From Streptomyces composti (GTDB lineage: Bacteria > Actinomycetota > Actinomycetes > Streptomycetales > Streptomycetaceae), in NCBI RefSeq assembly GCF_012034205.1, contig NZ_JAATEM010000006.1:62001-126000 (forward strand): a stretch of 64,000 nucleotides of DNA, in the 5' to 3' direction. Below are positions 1 through 7,835 of this stretch, one piece after another. Every line of letters starts with the position of its first letter. Position 1 is the stretch's first letter. The notes beneath the pieces are model-generated. The model saw only the letters and a list, made by a program, of their open reading frames with translations, was not told the DNA's origin and searched no databases. Position numbers and translations under genes: made by a program.

Positions 1-403
1 GCAGCCCGGCGCCGGCGACCTCGGCGTAGTGGGCGAGGACGGAACGCTCGTCGGCGCGGTAGGCGTTGGGCGGCAGCAGCATCACGGCCCGGCAGCCGGC
101 CTCACCGGCCTGCTCCGCCCACCGCCGGGCCTCGGCGGCACCGTAGGCGGCCACCCCGGGCATCACCCGCTCCCCGCCGACGGCGGCCACGGCCGTCTCG
201 ACGACCCGGGCGCGCTCCGTGCCGGTGAGCACCTGGTACTCGCCGAGCGAGCCGTTCGGTACGACGCCGTCGCAGCCGTTCTCGACCAGCCAGGCGCAGT
301 GCTCGGCGTAGCGGTCGTGGTCGACGGAGAGGTCGGTGCCGAGGGGAAGGGCGGTGGCGACGAGGGCGCCGCGCCAGGGGCGGTGGCGGTCGTGGTCGGT
401 CAT
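1..403 (-). CDS. Dihydrodipicolinate synthase family lyase (3' end outside window)
   Basis: N-terminal part (about 134 residues) of a DHDPS/N-acetylneuraminate lyase-family TIM-barrel protein. Residues near 45-55 show the family's phosphate/carboxylate loop region as GSLGEYQ, and the start resembles members that take over after D-hydroxyproline oxidation (pyrroline-4-hydroxy-2-carboxylate deaminase). The ATG at 401-403 overlaps the stop of the upstream FAD oxidoreductase in an ATGA, so the two are translationally coupled. The Schiff-base lysine lies beyond the window edge and cannot be checked. Family assignment is firm; the hydroxyproline role is inferred from the neighbouring three-subunit dehydrogenase. 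Another aldolase/lyase substrate is possible. Confidence 0.85.
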   Translation of the reverse strand, partial: MTDHDRHRPWRGALVATALPLGTDLSVDHDRYAEHCAWLVENGCDGVVPNGSLGEYQVLTGTERARVVETAVAAVGGERVMPGVAAYGAAEARRWAEQAGEAGCRAVMLLPPNAYRADERSVLAHYAEVAGAGL

Positions 404-1812
404 GAGGGTCCTTCCTCGGCAGGGGGCGGGGTGGGTTCCGCGCGGGGCTCGTGCCGGTGCTGTGCGGCGAGGACGCCCAGCGGCACGGGCTGGGCGAACG
501 GGCGCCGAGGCGGGGTGAGCCGGCAGCCGGTGAGTCCGGCGACGGCGGGTCCGCAGATCCGGCCCTGGCACCAGCCCATACCGGCCCGGGTGAGCAGCTT
601 GACGCTGCGCAGGTCCCCGGCGCCGAGGCCGAGCGCCTCCCGGACCTCGCCCGCGGTGACCTCCTCGCAGCGGCATACGACGGTGCCGTCGGTGACCTGG
701 TCGGTCCAGTGGGCGGGCGGTGTGCAGGCACGGTGCAGGGCGTCGGCGGCCCTGCGCAGCCGGGCGCGCGCCGCGACGGCCGCCGGTGCGGGGGTGTACG
801 GGGTGCCGTGCAGCCGGGCGGCGACGGAGCGGCCGGCCAGATGCCCTTCGGCGAGGGCGAGGGAGGCGCCGCCGGTGCCGGTGGCCTCGCCGGCCGCCCA
901 GACGCCGGGAACGTCGGTGCGCTGCTGGTCGTCCACGGCGACGGCGGTGCCGTCGAGGCGGCAGCCCAGGGTGGTGGCGAGATCGGTGTGCGGCAGCATG
1001 CCGTGGCTGACGGCGAGCGTGTGGCAGGGCAGGAACCGCTCGGTGCGGGGCCTGACGCGGCCCTGTGCGTCGAGTGCGGCGACCGTGACTCCGGTGACGC
1101 GGTCGTCGCCATGGGCGCGGAGCACGGTGTGGCGGGCGAGGCAGGGCACGCGGTGCCGCAGCAGCCGGACGGCGTACCCGGCGGCCTCGGGGAGCTTGCC
1201 GGCGAGGGCGCCGCCGTACCGCGCGAGGCGCCGGGGGCCGGTGGACTCGACGACGGCGGCGACGGAGACACCGGCGGCGGCGAGCGCCGTCGCCACCGGC
1301 AGCAGCAGCGGCCCGGTGCCGGCGACGACCGCGGTGCGGCCCGGGACGACGAGGCCGGCCTTCAGCATGGCCTGCGCCCCGCCCGCCGTGACCACACCGG
1401 GCAGGGTCCAGCCGGGGAAGGGCAGCACGGTCTCGTAGCCGCCGGTGGCCAGCAGCAGCGCGGTGGCGTGCAGCTCGACGGACCGCTCCTGCTCGGGACC
1501 GAGCAGGGCGTGGACGACGAAGCCGTCGGCCCGGCCGTCCGAGACGCGCTCCACGCACCACACATGATGATCCGTCAGCAGGCGGACGGTGCTCGCCGCG
1601 AGCGCCGCGTGCAGCCGCGTCCAGGTTCGCCACTGGTGGTGCAGTGCCTGCGGGCGTGCGGCGCGCAGGCCGGAGGCGGGCTGCCGGTGGAACTGGCCGC
1701 CCGGCGCCGGTGCCGCGTCGACGAGCGTGACGCGGACGCCTCGCGCATGGGCCGCCAGGGCCCCGGCGAGCCCCGCCGGCCCTGCGCCGATCACCGCGAG
1801 GTCAGTCCGCAT
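400..1812 (-). CDS. FAD-dependent oxidoreductase with BFD-type [2Fe-2S] domain (D-hydroxyproline/opine dehydrogenase alpha-type subunit)
   Basis: About 470 residues. The N-terminus carries a Rossmann dinucleotide motif (GAGPAGLAG at residues 8-16), a second GTGPLLLP-like motif mid-protein, and a FAD-closing region (GVWAAGEATG). The C-terminus has a BFD-like [2Fe-2S] domain with cysteines in a CRCEEVT...GWCQGRICGP arrangement. This layout matches the large subunit of hydrogen cyanide synthase, opine oxidase and D-hydroxyproline dehydrogenase. The ORF stays open to 1983, but the start at 1812 gives the canonical N-terminus and sits just inside the stop of the upstream [2Fe-2S] subunit. It should act with the two upstream products as a heteromeric dehydrogenase. 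Confidence 0.88.
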   Translation of the reverse strand: MRTDLAVIGAGPAGLAGALAAHARGVRVTLVDAAPAPGGQFHRQPASGLRAARPQALHHQWRTWTRLHAALAASTVRLLTDHHVWCVERVSDGRADGFVVHALLGPEQERSVELHATALLLATGGYETVLPFPGWTLPGVVTAGGAQAMLKAGLVVPGRTAVVAGTGPLLLPVATALAAAGVSVAAVVESTGPRRLARYGGALAGKLPEAAGYAVRLLRHRVPCLARHTVLRAHGDDRVTGVTVAALDAQGRVRPRTERFLPCHTLAVSHGMLPHTDLATTLGCRLDGTAVAVDDQQRTDVPGVWAAGEATGTGGASLALAEGHLAGRSVAARLHGTPYTPAPAAVAARARLRRAADALHRACTPPAHWTDQVTDGTVVCRCEEVTAGEVREALGLGAGDLRSVKLLTRAGMGWCQGRICGPAVAGLTGCRLTPPRRPFAQPVPLGVLAAQHRHEPRAEPTPPPAEEGPS

Positions 1813-2101
1813 GCCCGGTCCCCTCCTGGGTGCGGATGACGTCGCCGGGGCGGGCCGGAACGAGGCAGGCCCGCTGCCCGGGGCGGTCGTTGACGGTGAC
1901 CAGGCAGTCGAAGCAGACGCCGATGCCGCAGAAGACGCCACGCGGCCGTCCTCCGCGGCGGGTCGAGCGCCAGGAGGTGACACCGGCCTCCCAGAGCACG
2001 GCGGCGACGGTCCGGCCGGGGAGCGCGGGGACGCGCCGCCCGTCGAACTCGACGGTGAACGCCGGGCCGGGACGGGCTCGTGCCAGCTCGAGGGGGTTCA
2101 T
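1802..2101 (-). CDS. (2Fe-2S)-binding small subunit of heteromeric FAD dehydrogenase
   Basis: A 99-residue ferredoxin-like subunit. The cluster motif is visible as GVFCGIGVCFDCLVTV with a further Cys in QRACL, the CxxxxCxxC...C pattern of the small (gamma/HcnA-like) subunits of D-hydroxyproline dehydrogenase and opine oxidase. The ATG at 2099-2101 overlaps the stop of the upstream FAD subunit (ATGA at 2098-2101), and its own stop overlaps the start of the downstream FAD subunit by 11 bases. The three adjacent subunits in one coupled operon strongly suggest one enzyme complex. The substrate is inferred. Confidence 0.88.
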   Translation of the reverse strand: MNPLELARARPGPAFTVEFDGRRVPALPGRTVAAVLWEAGVTSWRSTRRGGRPRGVFCGIGVCFDCLVTVNDRPGQRACLVPARPGDVIRTQEGTGHAD

Positions 2102-3264
2102 CGCCGGTCCTCCTGGTGAGGGGCGTCGGGGAAGCGGTCGGGGCGGAAGGCGGCGAACGCGGGCTCGGTCGCGTGCCCGGTCAGCGCGCGGGCGATCAGA
2201 TGGCCCGTGCCGGGCGCGAGACCGATGCCCGCGCCCTCGTGGCCGCAAGCGTGCAGGAGCCCGGGGGCGCGCGGGTCGGGGCCGATGGCGGGCAGGTGGT
2301 CGGGGAGGTACGGGCGGAAGCCCGCGTAGGTGCGGATCGCGCGGACGGTGGTGAGGAACGGGAAGAGCCGGATGGCGCCGGCGGCCAGGGCCCGTACCGC
2401 CGGGAGCGACAGGGTGCGGTCGAAGCCGACGCGTTCCCGGCTGGCGCCGATCAGTACGGGCCCGGCGGCCGTGCCCTCGACCACCGGGGAGGTCTGCAGT
2501 GCGGCGGAGTCGCCGGCCACGTCGGCCACATAGTCGGCGGCGTAGACCTTGCGGCGGATGCGCGGCGGCAGGGGTTCGGTGACGAGGACGAAGCCGCGCC
2601 GGGGCAGCACGGGCAGGGAGACCCCGGCGCGGGCGGCCAGTTCGCCGCCCCAGGTGCCGGCCGCGTTGACGACGGCGGGGGCGTGGAGTTCGCCCCGGTC
2701 GGTGCGGACGCCGTACACGGTGCCGTCGCGGGTGCGCAGCACGCGGGTGACCTCGTGCCCGGTGAGGAGGCGGGCGCCGGAGGCGCGCAGCAGGTGGGCG
2801 GCGGCGAGAGCCGGCATCACCTGCGCGTCCTGGGGGTAGTGGACGCCTCCCGCCAGATCCGGGGCCAGGTGTGGTTCCAGGTCGGCGAGGCGGTCGGCGG
2901 GCACGGGCTCGGCCCGTACCCCGGCGGCGCGCTGCCCGGCGGCCAGCCGCTCGAGCGAGGTCAGCGCCCTCGGTGTCCCGGCGACGACGAGTCCGCCCTT
3001 GGGGTCGTACTCGATCTCCTTGCCCAGCTCCTGGGCGAGTTCGCCCCACAGACGCAGCGACAGCAGGGCCAGGTCGAGTTCGGGGCCCGGGGTCTTGTCG
3101 GAGACGAGGAGGTTGCCCTCGCCCGCTCCGGTGGTGCCGCCGGCGACCGGGCCGCGGTCCACGACGGTCACGTCGAGCCCCGCACGAGCCGCGTACAGCG
3201 CACAGGCGGCGCCCGTCATCCCGGCGCCCACCACCACGACATCGCAGGTCAGCGACTCGCCCAC
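2098..3264 (-). CDS. FAD-dependent amino acid oxidase-type subunit (DAO family; D-hydroxyproline dehydrogenase beta-like)
   Basis: A 388-residue DAO-family flavoprotein. The Rossmann FAD motif VVVGAGMTGAACA lies at residues 10-22 and the C-terminal GHEGAGIGLAPGTG motif is typical of glycine oxidase and D-amino-acid dehydrogenases. It starts with GTG at 3262-3264. It is the first gene of a leftward operon in which every junction overlaps, with the DHDPS-like lyase last. In known D-hydroxyproline pathways this subunit oxidises the cyclic amino acid and passes electrons to the FAD/Fe-S partner. Hydroxyproline is the best guess from gene content; an opine or sarcosine-like substrate would fit the same fold. 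Confidence 0.87.
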   Translation of the reverse strand: MGESLTCDVVVVGAGMTGAACALYAARAGLDVTVVDRGPVAGGTTGAGEGNLLVSDKTPGPELDLALLSLRLWGELAQELGKEIEYDPKGGLVVAGTPRALTSLERLAAGQRAAGVRAEPVPADRLADLEPHLAPDLAGGVHYPQDAQVMPALAAAHLLRASGARLLTGHEVTRVLRTRDGTVYGVRTDRGELHAPAVVNAAGTWGGELAARAGVSLPVLPRRGFVLVTEPLPPRIRRKVYAADYVADVAGDSAALQTSPVVEGTAAGPVLIGASRERVGFDRTLSLPAVRALAAGAIRLFPFLTTVRAIRTYAGFRPYLPDHLPAIGPDPRAPGLLHACGHEGAGIGLAPGTGHLIARALTGHATEPAFAAFRPDRFPDAPHQEDRR

Positions 3265-3411
3265 GCCAGTACTATGTCACACAGCACACTGCGGCAGAAG
3301 AGGGCGGGAACTCCGCGGTGCCGAGCCGGCCGCCCGGCTCCGTTCCCGTGTTCCGGCTTGCCGCTCTCGGTCTGCTCGGGCCCGGTCCTCCGGTGGGCAG
3401 TCCTCCGGTCC

Positions 3412-4071
3412 TCAGTCCGCCGCGGGGACCACGCGCAGATGGGAGACGGCGCGGCGGGGCCTGCGGGGCCTCGCCGGGGCGCGGCGGGCCTCGCGCAGCA
3501 CCAGCGTGAGCCGGGTGCAGCCGAGTTCCTTCAGGGTGCCGGTGGTCTCGGCGACGATGCGGCAGTCGGTGGTTCCCCAGCGGGGGTCCGGGTGGTGCAA
3601 CGGGCGTACGGCGCCGTCGTGTTCGGCGGCCTGCTCGCCGACGACGCGCAGCCAGTGCGGCAGGCCGTGCCGGTAGGCGGCCTCCATGATGGGGTCCTGG
3701 GCGATGTCGCGGCGGATGGCCTGGAGTCCGTGGTCGTGGCCGTAGCGCTCGGCCGTCTGCGCGAAGTGGGCCAGCATCGGCAGGCACCAGCTGGACTCGT
3801 GGTCGCCGAGCACGGTCGCGGCGTCCGGGTGGAAGAGGACGAAGCGCAGGAAGTTGTCGTCGGGCATGGCCGTGGGGTGCGGGCCGACCTGCCGGAAGAG
3901 CGTCCGGAAGGCACTGTTGGTGAGCAGCACGTCCCAGCGGTGGTCCACGACGAGGGAAGGGAAGGAGACGGCCTCGAGGACCGTGGCGTAGTCCTCCAGG
4001 TAGGCCTGTGCCTCGGGAGTCTGCGGGGCGGGCCGCGGTGCCGGCCGCTGCCCTCCTGCCTGATGTGCCAT
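3412..4071 (-). CDS. MmyB-type ligand-binding domain protein lacking the usual HTH
   Basis: 219 residues. Residues about 25-200 look like the MmyB transcription-regulator ligand-binding (PAS-like) domain: SFPSLVVDHRWDVLLTN near the start, then the conserved NFLRFVLFHPDAA segment. Full-length family members carry an N-terminal helix-turn-helix of about 90 residues. Here only about 20 Ala/Gln/Pro-rich residues precede the domain, and no HTH is seen upstream in this frame. The start at 4069-4071 is the first in-frame ATG before a region rich in stops. It lies on the same strand upstream of the dehydrogenase operon and is divergent from the HTH gene at 4295, so it may sense a ligand with a separate DNA-binding partner. 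That partnership is inference. Confidence 0.75.
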   Translation of the reverse strand: MAHQAGGQRPAPRPAPQTPEAQAYLEDYATVLEAVSFPSLVVDHRWDVLLTNSAFRTLFRQVGPHPTAMPDDNFLRFVLFHPDAATVLGDHESSWCLPMLAHFAQTAERYGHDHGLQAIRRDIAQDPIMEAAYRHGLPHWLRVVGEQAAEHDGAVRPLHHPDPRWGTTDCRIVAETTGTLKELGCTRLTLVLREARRAPARPRRPRRAVSHLRVVPAAD

Positions 4072-4185
4072 CGGGAGGTCACCCCTCTTGCCTGTGCGGC
4101 CCTGACGCGGCGCCCCGATCCTGCTGCCCGGACGCGAAGCATGTCAACTATCGTGGCATCCTCCGCCCGTTGACGGCTGAAATTG

Positions 4186-4199
4186 GCCACAGTTGTGGC
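4186..4199. promoter_or_regulatory. Inverted repeat, candidate operator between divergent regulator genes
   Basis: GCCACA and TGTGGC are perfect 6-base inverted arms separated by two bases. They lie in the 223-bp region between the divergent MmyB-domain gene and the HTH/ImmA pair, about 100 bp upstream of the HTH start. The segment is A/T-richer than its surroundings. The symmetry suits a dimeric repressor such as the HTH protein acting on its own promoter. No binding evidence is available. Confidence 0.35.
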
Positions 4200-4294
4200 G
4201 AGACCTGGATGTCAGTTCGACACTGGGGCTAGTCTCCGTGACGTTCACGGCGAACGCTTGTGGGAAGCCTGTGAGAGACATAGGAGATCTGTCG

Positions 4295-4957
4295 GTGACG
4301 GGTGAGGGCTTCGAGGATCCGGGCACCGCGCCGATGGCCGTGCTGTCCGCGGTCGTCGCCCGCGTCACCGCACTCGCCGACCGGCTCGGCGTGCCGCATT
4401 CCGAGGTCTTCGACATCGGTCGGCTGTCCGTCGCCTCCGGCGTCCCGGAGCCCGTGGTCAAGGCGCTGCTGAGCGGCCGTCCCGCGGGCGAGCCCGATGT
4501 GCAGGCCCGGTTCGTGCAGCGCCTCGATCTGCTGCGCCGCACCCGGCTGAAGCCGAACGGACGCAAGTACACCCAGCAGGAGATCGCCGACGGCGCGGGC
4601 ATGTCGCGGCAGCAGGCGGGTGCGCTGATCAATGGCGACCGGCGGCCCACGATGGAGCACTGCGACGCCATCCAGCGGTTCTTCCGGGTGCACGCGGGCT
4701 TCCTCACCGCGGAGGACCCGGAGGCCCTGGCGAGCGCACTCCAGCAGACCGAACAGGATCTGCTGCAGAAGCTCGCGGACCGCGAGAAGAAGGCGGCCGC
4801 AGAGGCGCAGAGCGACCCGCTGGAGCGGCTGCTGCAGAACCACGGGGTGCGCGGCATCGCCTGGCGGGCCGCGCAGTTGCCCACCGACCAGCACCGCGAC
4901 AAGGTCGCGGAGTGGCTGGACATGCTCCTGGAGAGCGTCCAGCGGCCCGAGTCCTGA
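4295..4957 (+). CDS. Helix-turn-helix (XRE-like) protein paired with an ImmA-like peptidase
   Basis: 220 residues. An XRE-like helix-turn-helix is visible around residues 85-115 (KYTQQEIADGAGMSRQQ...LINGDRRPTMEHC). The C-terminal half is charged and helical (EKKAAAEAQSDPLERLLQ) and may form a dimerisation coiled coil. The frame is open from 4193, but GTG at 4295 has a GGAG eight bases upstream and is preferred. The next gene, 13 bp downstream, encodes an HExxH peptidase. Such pairs usually work as repressor and repressor-cleaving peptidase, or as antitoxin and toxin; which applies here is not clear. Confidence 0.78.
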   Translation: MTGEGFEDPGTAPMAVLSAVVARVTALADRLGVPHSEVFDIGRLSVASGVPEPVVKALLSGRPAGEPDVQARFVQRLDLLRRTRLKPNGRKYTQQEIADGAGMSRQQAGALINGDRRPTMEHCDAIQRFFRVHAGFLTAEDPEALASALQQTEQDLLQKLADREKKAAAEAQSDPLERLLQNHGVRGIAWRAAQLPTDQHRDKVAEWLDMLLESVQRPES

Positions 4958-4970
4958 CCTGGGGAGAACT

Positions 4971-5528
4971 GTGGGCATCGGCAGGGAGATGCGCCGCCTG
5001 TGCGGCGAGTTGGTCGGGGAACTGACGCTTCCGGTCCCGGCGCGGCCCACGGACCTGTACGCCGCGCTGTGCGAGGCGATGAGCAGACGCCGGGGCCGTC
5101 CTGTGCTGTTCCGCACGGCCGCGTTCCCGGCCGGCACGGCGAGCGGGCTGTGGCTCGACATGGCGGACCAGGATCTGGTGGTGATCGAGGAACGCACCGC
5201 TCCGGACCACCAGTTGGTGATCCTGGGTCATGAGCTGTGGCACATGATGGCGGGGCACCACGGCCACCATGTCGCGGGCGCAGAGGTGGCGACCCGCTTA
5301 CTGAACGACAGCTACGACGAGGACGCCCTGCGCGCGACCGTCCAGACGGTCGCCGCGCGGACCCGTTTCGACCAGTCCGAGGAGAAGGAGGCCGAGACCT
5401 TCGGGCTGCTCCTGGCCAGCAAGTGCCGTACCTGGCTGGCGGGTTCGTCGCTCCGGGGTCCCGTACAGCGCGATCATCTGGCGGGGCGTATCGAGGTGTC
5501 CCTGGGGTATCTCGGGCCCAAGAGCTGA
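4971..5528 (+). CDS. ImmA/IrrE-family metallo-endopeptidase-like protein (contains a TTA codon)
   Basis: 185 residues. The zinc-peptidase motif HELWH (in GHELWHMMAGHHGHH, residues about 85-99) marks the ImmA/IrrE fold, with acidic third-ligand candidates in FDQSEEKEAETFGLLLA. The ORF is open much further upstream, but GTG at 4971 has GGGGAG six bases ahead and follows the HTH stop by 13 bp, as in an operon. Codon 110 (5298-5300) is TTA, the codon that depends on the bldA tRNA in Streptomyces, so translation is probably tied to development. Family members cleave cognate repressors; the neighbouring HTH protein is the obvious candidate substrate. Confidence 0.82.
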   Translation: MGIGREMRRLCGELVGELTLPVPARPTDLYAALCEAMSRRRGRPVLFRTAAFPAGTASGLWLDMADQDLVVIEERTAPDHQLVILGHELWHMMAGHHGHHVAGAEVATRLLNDSYDEDALRATVQTVAARTRFDQSEEKEAETFGLLLASKCRTWLAGSSLRGPVQRDHLAGRIEVSLGYLGPKS

Positions 5529-5590
5529 GGGCCCGAGAACTGAGGGGAGTCCCCCTCCGGCGTCACCGGTCGGAGAAGACCGCTGGGCCG

Positions 5591-5632
5591 GACGGGCGAT
5601 CCGGCCTGCGAGGACGGGCGATCCGGCCTGCG
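5591..5632. repeat. 20-base direct repeat, two copies, each with internal symmetry
   Basis: GACGGGCGATCCGGCCTGCG occurs at 5591-5610 and again exactly at 5613-5632, separated by AG. The first copy with its left flank also forms a short hairpin (GGCCGGA / TCCGGCC, seven-base loop). It lies between the peptidase gene and the small ORF at 5728. It could be a weak terminator or attenuator that underwent a tandem duplication; no function is shown. Confidence 0.6.
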
Positions 5633-5727
5633 GCGACGGCCGATTGTCAGTGGTGGGCGGCAAGCTGGAGGTGCGTGGCCCCTGCCGGGGCGCGGACCTT
5701 CGACCGAGAAACGGGGAGAGCCGAGCG

Positions 5728-5964
5728 ATGCCCACCGCCGTACTGACCGACCGCGAGCGCACCGCCGTCCAGGCCTATCTGCGGCTGCTGCACACGGTGC
5801 GCGCCTCCTTCGACACGCGCAGCGGCCCGCCCGGCACGGCCAGGCCGCCCCTGGTGCCGCCGTCCGTGCTGGAGGAGGCGGAGGCCGCGCTGGCCCGCGC
5901 CGGACTGACCGGCAACGAGGAGGAGTTCTTCCGGATGCTGCGGGACTGGTGCCCCGAGGCGTGA
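5728..5964 (+). CDS. Small conserved hypothetical protein
   Basis: 78 residues, mostly helical with charged C-terminal segments (SVLEEAEAALARAGL, NEEEFFRMLRDW) and no signal peptide or membrane segment. ATG at 5728 has GGGGAGAG about nine bases upstream. The frame is open from 5644, but that upstream part spans the direct repeats and does not look coding. I do not recognise a domain; small proteins of this appearance sit beside the phosphopantetheinyl transferase in other Streptomyces as far as I recall. It ends just before a hairpin shared with the convergent PPTase gene. Confidence 0.65.
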   Translation: MPTAVLTDRERTAVQAYLRLLHTVRASFDTRSGPPGTARPPLVPPSVLEEAEAALARAGLTGNEEEFFRMLRDWCPEA

Positions 5965-5982
5965 CCCGACGTCGGGTGCCGC

Positions 5983-6021
5983 GCGAGTGAACCACTCGAC
6001 GGAGGACGGCGGTTCACTCGC
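5983..6021. terminator. Hairpin between convergent genes
   Basis: GCGAGTGAACC at 5983-5993 pairs perfectly with GGTTCACTCGC at 6011-6021 (11-bp stem, 17-base loop). It separates the convergent small ORF and PPTase gene, and its right arm contains the PPTase stop codon. There is no T-run, which is common for actinomycete terminators. It probably works in both directions. Confidence 0.65.
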
Positions 6022-6715
6022 CCGGCACGGCGATCGCGGTCGCGATCAGGTCTCCCTCCGCGGCCCAGCGCCCTTCGAAGCCGCCGATGCGGCGCCCTCC
6101 CACCATGGGACCGGGGACGAGCAGCTCCGCACGGAAGGTGCCCCGGGCGCGTCCACCCCCCGCCGGACCGGAGGGATCTGCGGGCCCGGCGTACAGCCGG
6201 ATGTCCGCCTCGCTGAAGTCCAGCCACTTTCCGGTGAGCGGGAACCACGCCTTGTAGACCGACTCCTTGGCGCTGAACAGCAGCCGGTCCCAGTGCACCT
6301 CCGGCCGATTCGCGGCGAGCCGGCCGACGTGTTCCGCCTCGGCCGACAGGGCTATCGCGTCCAGCACCCCGTCGGGCAGCGGCCCGTGGACCTCCGCGTC
6401 GATGCCCACCGAGGCGAGGTCGCGGGCGCGGACCAGGGCCGCGGCGCAGTAACCGGTGCAGTGGGTCATGCTGCCGGTCAGCCCGTCCGGCCACCCGGGG
6501 GCGCCGCGCTCTCCCGGCAGCACCGGCTGCGCGGGCACGCCGAGCTTCTCCATGGCGCGGCGGGCGCAGGCCCGTACGGCGGTGAACTCCCGGCGCCGCT
6601 TGGCGACCGCCTTGGTCATCAGCGCCTCCTCCTCCGGGAACAGCGGGGCGTCGGTGCCCTCGTCGCCGCGGGCCTCCACGACCACCACCGTCTGCGGCAG
6701 CAACTCCTCGATCAA
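6014..6715 (-). CDS. 4'-phosphopantetheinyl transferase (Sfp/EntD type)
   Basis: 233 residues. It should transfer phosphopantetheine from CoA to carrier-protein serines of PKS, NRPS or siderophore systems. The Mg-binding motif appears as GIDAEVH and the downstream signature as FSAKESVYKAW, both diagnostic of the Sfp/EntD-like group. The start is a TTG at 6713-6715 whose TTGA overlaps the stop of the upstream metallophosphoesterase. This gives the N-terminus (M)IEELLPQTVVVVEA known for Streptomyces homologues; no ATG or GTG fits. The protein belongs to a two-gene coupled operon with the phosphoesterase, a pairing I recall as conserved in Streptomyces. Confidence 0.92.
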   Translation of the reverse strand: MIEELLPQTVVVVEARGDEGTDAPLFPEEEALMTKAVAKRRREFTAVRACARRAMEKLGVPAQPVLPGERGAPGWPDGLTGSMTHCTGYCAAALVRARDLASVGIDAEVHGPLPDGVLDAIALSAEAEHVGRLAANRPEVHWDRLLFSAKESVYKAWFPLTGKWLDFSEADIRLYAGPADPSGPAGGGRARGTFRAELLVPGPMVGGRRIGGFEGRWAAEGDLIATAIAVPGE

Positions 6716-7575
6716 CGGCGCTCGTCCTCCCTCGGTGCGATCCGGCGCAACCGGCCCGGCGGCTGCGGCCGTTTGCGCCACTCCCGGGGGTAGCCCACGG
6801 AGACCTCCTCGAAGAGGACGCCGTCCTGACGGGTGGACCGGGGAATGTGGAGGTGGCCGTAGACCATGGTGTGCACCGGGAAACGGCGGTGCCAGTCATG
6901 GGTGAGTGTGGTGCCGCACCACATGGCGAACTCGGGGTACCACAGAACCTCGGTGGGGTGCCGGTGCAGCGGGTAGTGGTTGACCAGCACCAGCGGCAGG
7001 TCGTCCGGCATCTCCTCGAGCCTGCGCTCGGTCGCGGCGACCCGTGCCCGGCACCAGGCCTCCCGGCTCGGGTACGGGTCGGGGTGCAGCAGGTACTCGT
7101 CGGTGCAGACCACGCCGGTTCCGTGCGCGTAGGCCAGGCCCTCCTCCTTGGTGCGGCAGCCGGCCGGCAGGAACGAGTAGTCGTACAGCAGGAACAGCGG
7201 CGCCACGGCGACCGGTCCTCCGGTACCGTCCCACACCGGGTACGGGTCCTCGGGGGTGAGCACGCCGAGGTCACGGCAGAGGTCCACCAGGTGCTCGTAG
7301 CGGGCGGTGCCGCGCAGGGTGAGGGTGTCGCCGGGATGGGTCCACAGCTCGTGGTTGCCGGGCGCCCACACGACCCGGGCGAAGCGCCCGGCGAGCGTCT
7401 CGAGCGCCCAGTGGATCTGGTCGGCGGTCTCCGCGACGTCGCCCGCGACGATCAGCCAGTCGTCCTCCGACTCGGGGCGCATCCGCTCCACGAGTTCACG
7501 GTTCTCCGGGTAGCTGATGTGCAGGTCGCTGACGGCCCACAGCTGTCCCCCGCCCCCGCCGGCCCTCGCCGCCAC
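6712..7575 (-). CDS. Metallophosphoesterase family protein
   Basis: 287 residues with the complete calcineurin-like metal-site series: SDLHIS near residue 16, AGDVAE near 44, GNHE near 73, VNHYPLH near 200 and GHLH near 243. The ligands for a two-metal phosphoesterase are all present. GTG at 7573-7575 is the start, giving a short Gly-rich leader before the first strand. It overlaps the PPTase gene downstream by four bases. Soluble and cytoplasmic. The substrate is unknown; linkage to PPTase hints at CoA or phosphopantetheine metabolism, but this is only context. Confidence 0.9.
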   Translation of the reverse strand: MAARAGGGGGQLWAVSDLHISYPENRELVERMRPESEDDWLIVAGDVAETADQIHWALETLAGRFARVVWAPGNHELWTHPGDTLTLRGTARYEHLVDLCRDLGVLTPEDPYPVWDGTGGPVAVAPLFLLYDYSFLPAGCRTKEEGLAYAHGTGVVCTDEYLLHPDPYPSREAWCRARVAATERRLEEMPDDLPLVLVNHYPLHRHPTEVLWYPEFAMWCGTTLTHDWHRRFPVHTMVYGHLHIPRSTRQDGVLFEEVSVGYPREWRKRPQPPGRLRRIAPREDERR

Positions 7576-7835
7576 TGGTCGCCCCCCGCAAACCGCTCGA
7601 TCCTGGCCCCCTCGAACACTGACACGAGATCACATCCGGCGGGCCGGGAACAAGTGGCTCCGGGGCCAGACGTAACACACGCGTTGCACCCGGGCCGGTG
7701 CCGAGGCCCTATGATCTGGCCGACACCACCACCGTCTCGGATGCCCCTCGCCCGGGGCGGTTCGGTGACCCTTCCTTCCCTCTGCCCGAGCACGGGCCCT
7801 CGAGCCCTGCCCGCACACCATGAAAGGCGGCCTGC

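Noticed and set aside
2080..4173. A 697-codon plus-strand frame across the DAO-type gene and the MmyB-domain gene
   Set aside because: Spans two genes with recognised domains on the other strand and shows no domain of its own; another G+C-driven shadow.
7684..7715. TTGCAC...TATGAT as the ATP-grasp promoter
   Set aside because: The spacer is 20 bases, longer than functional sigma-70-like promoters normally allow.
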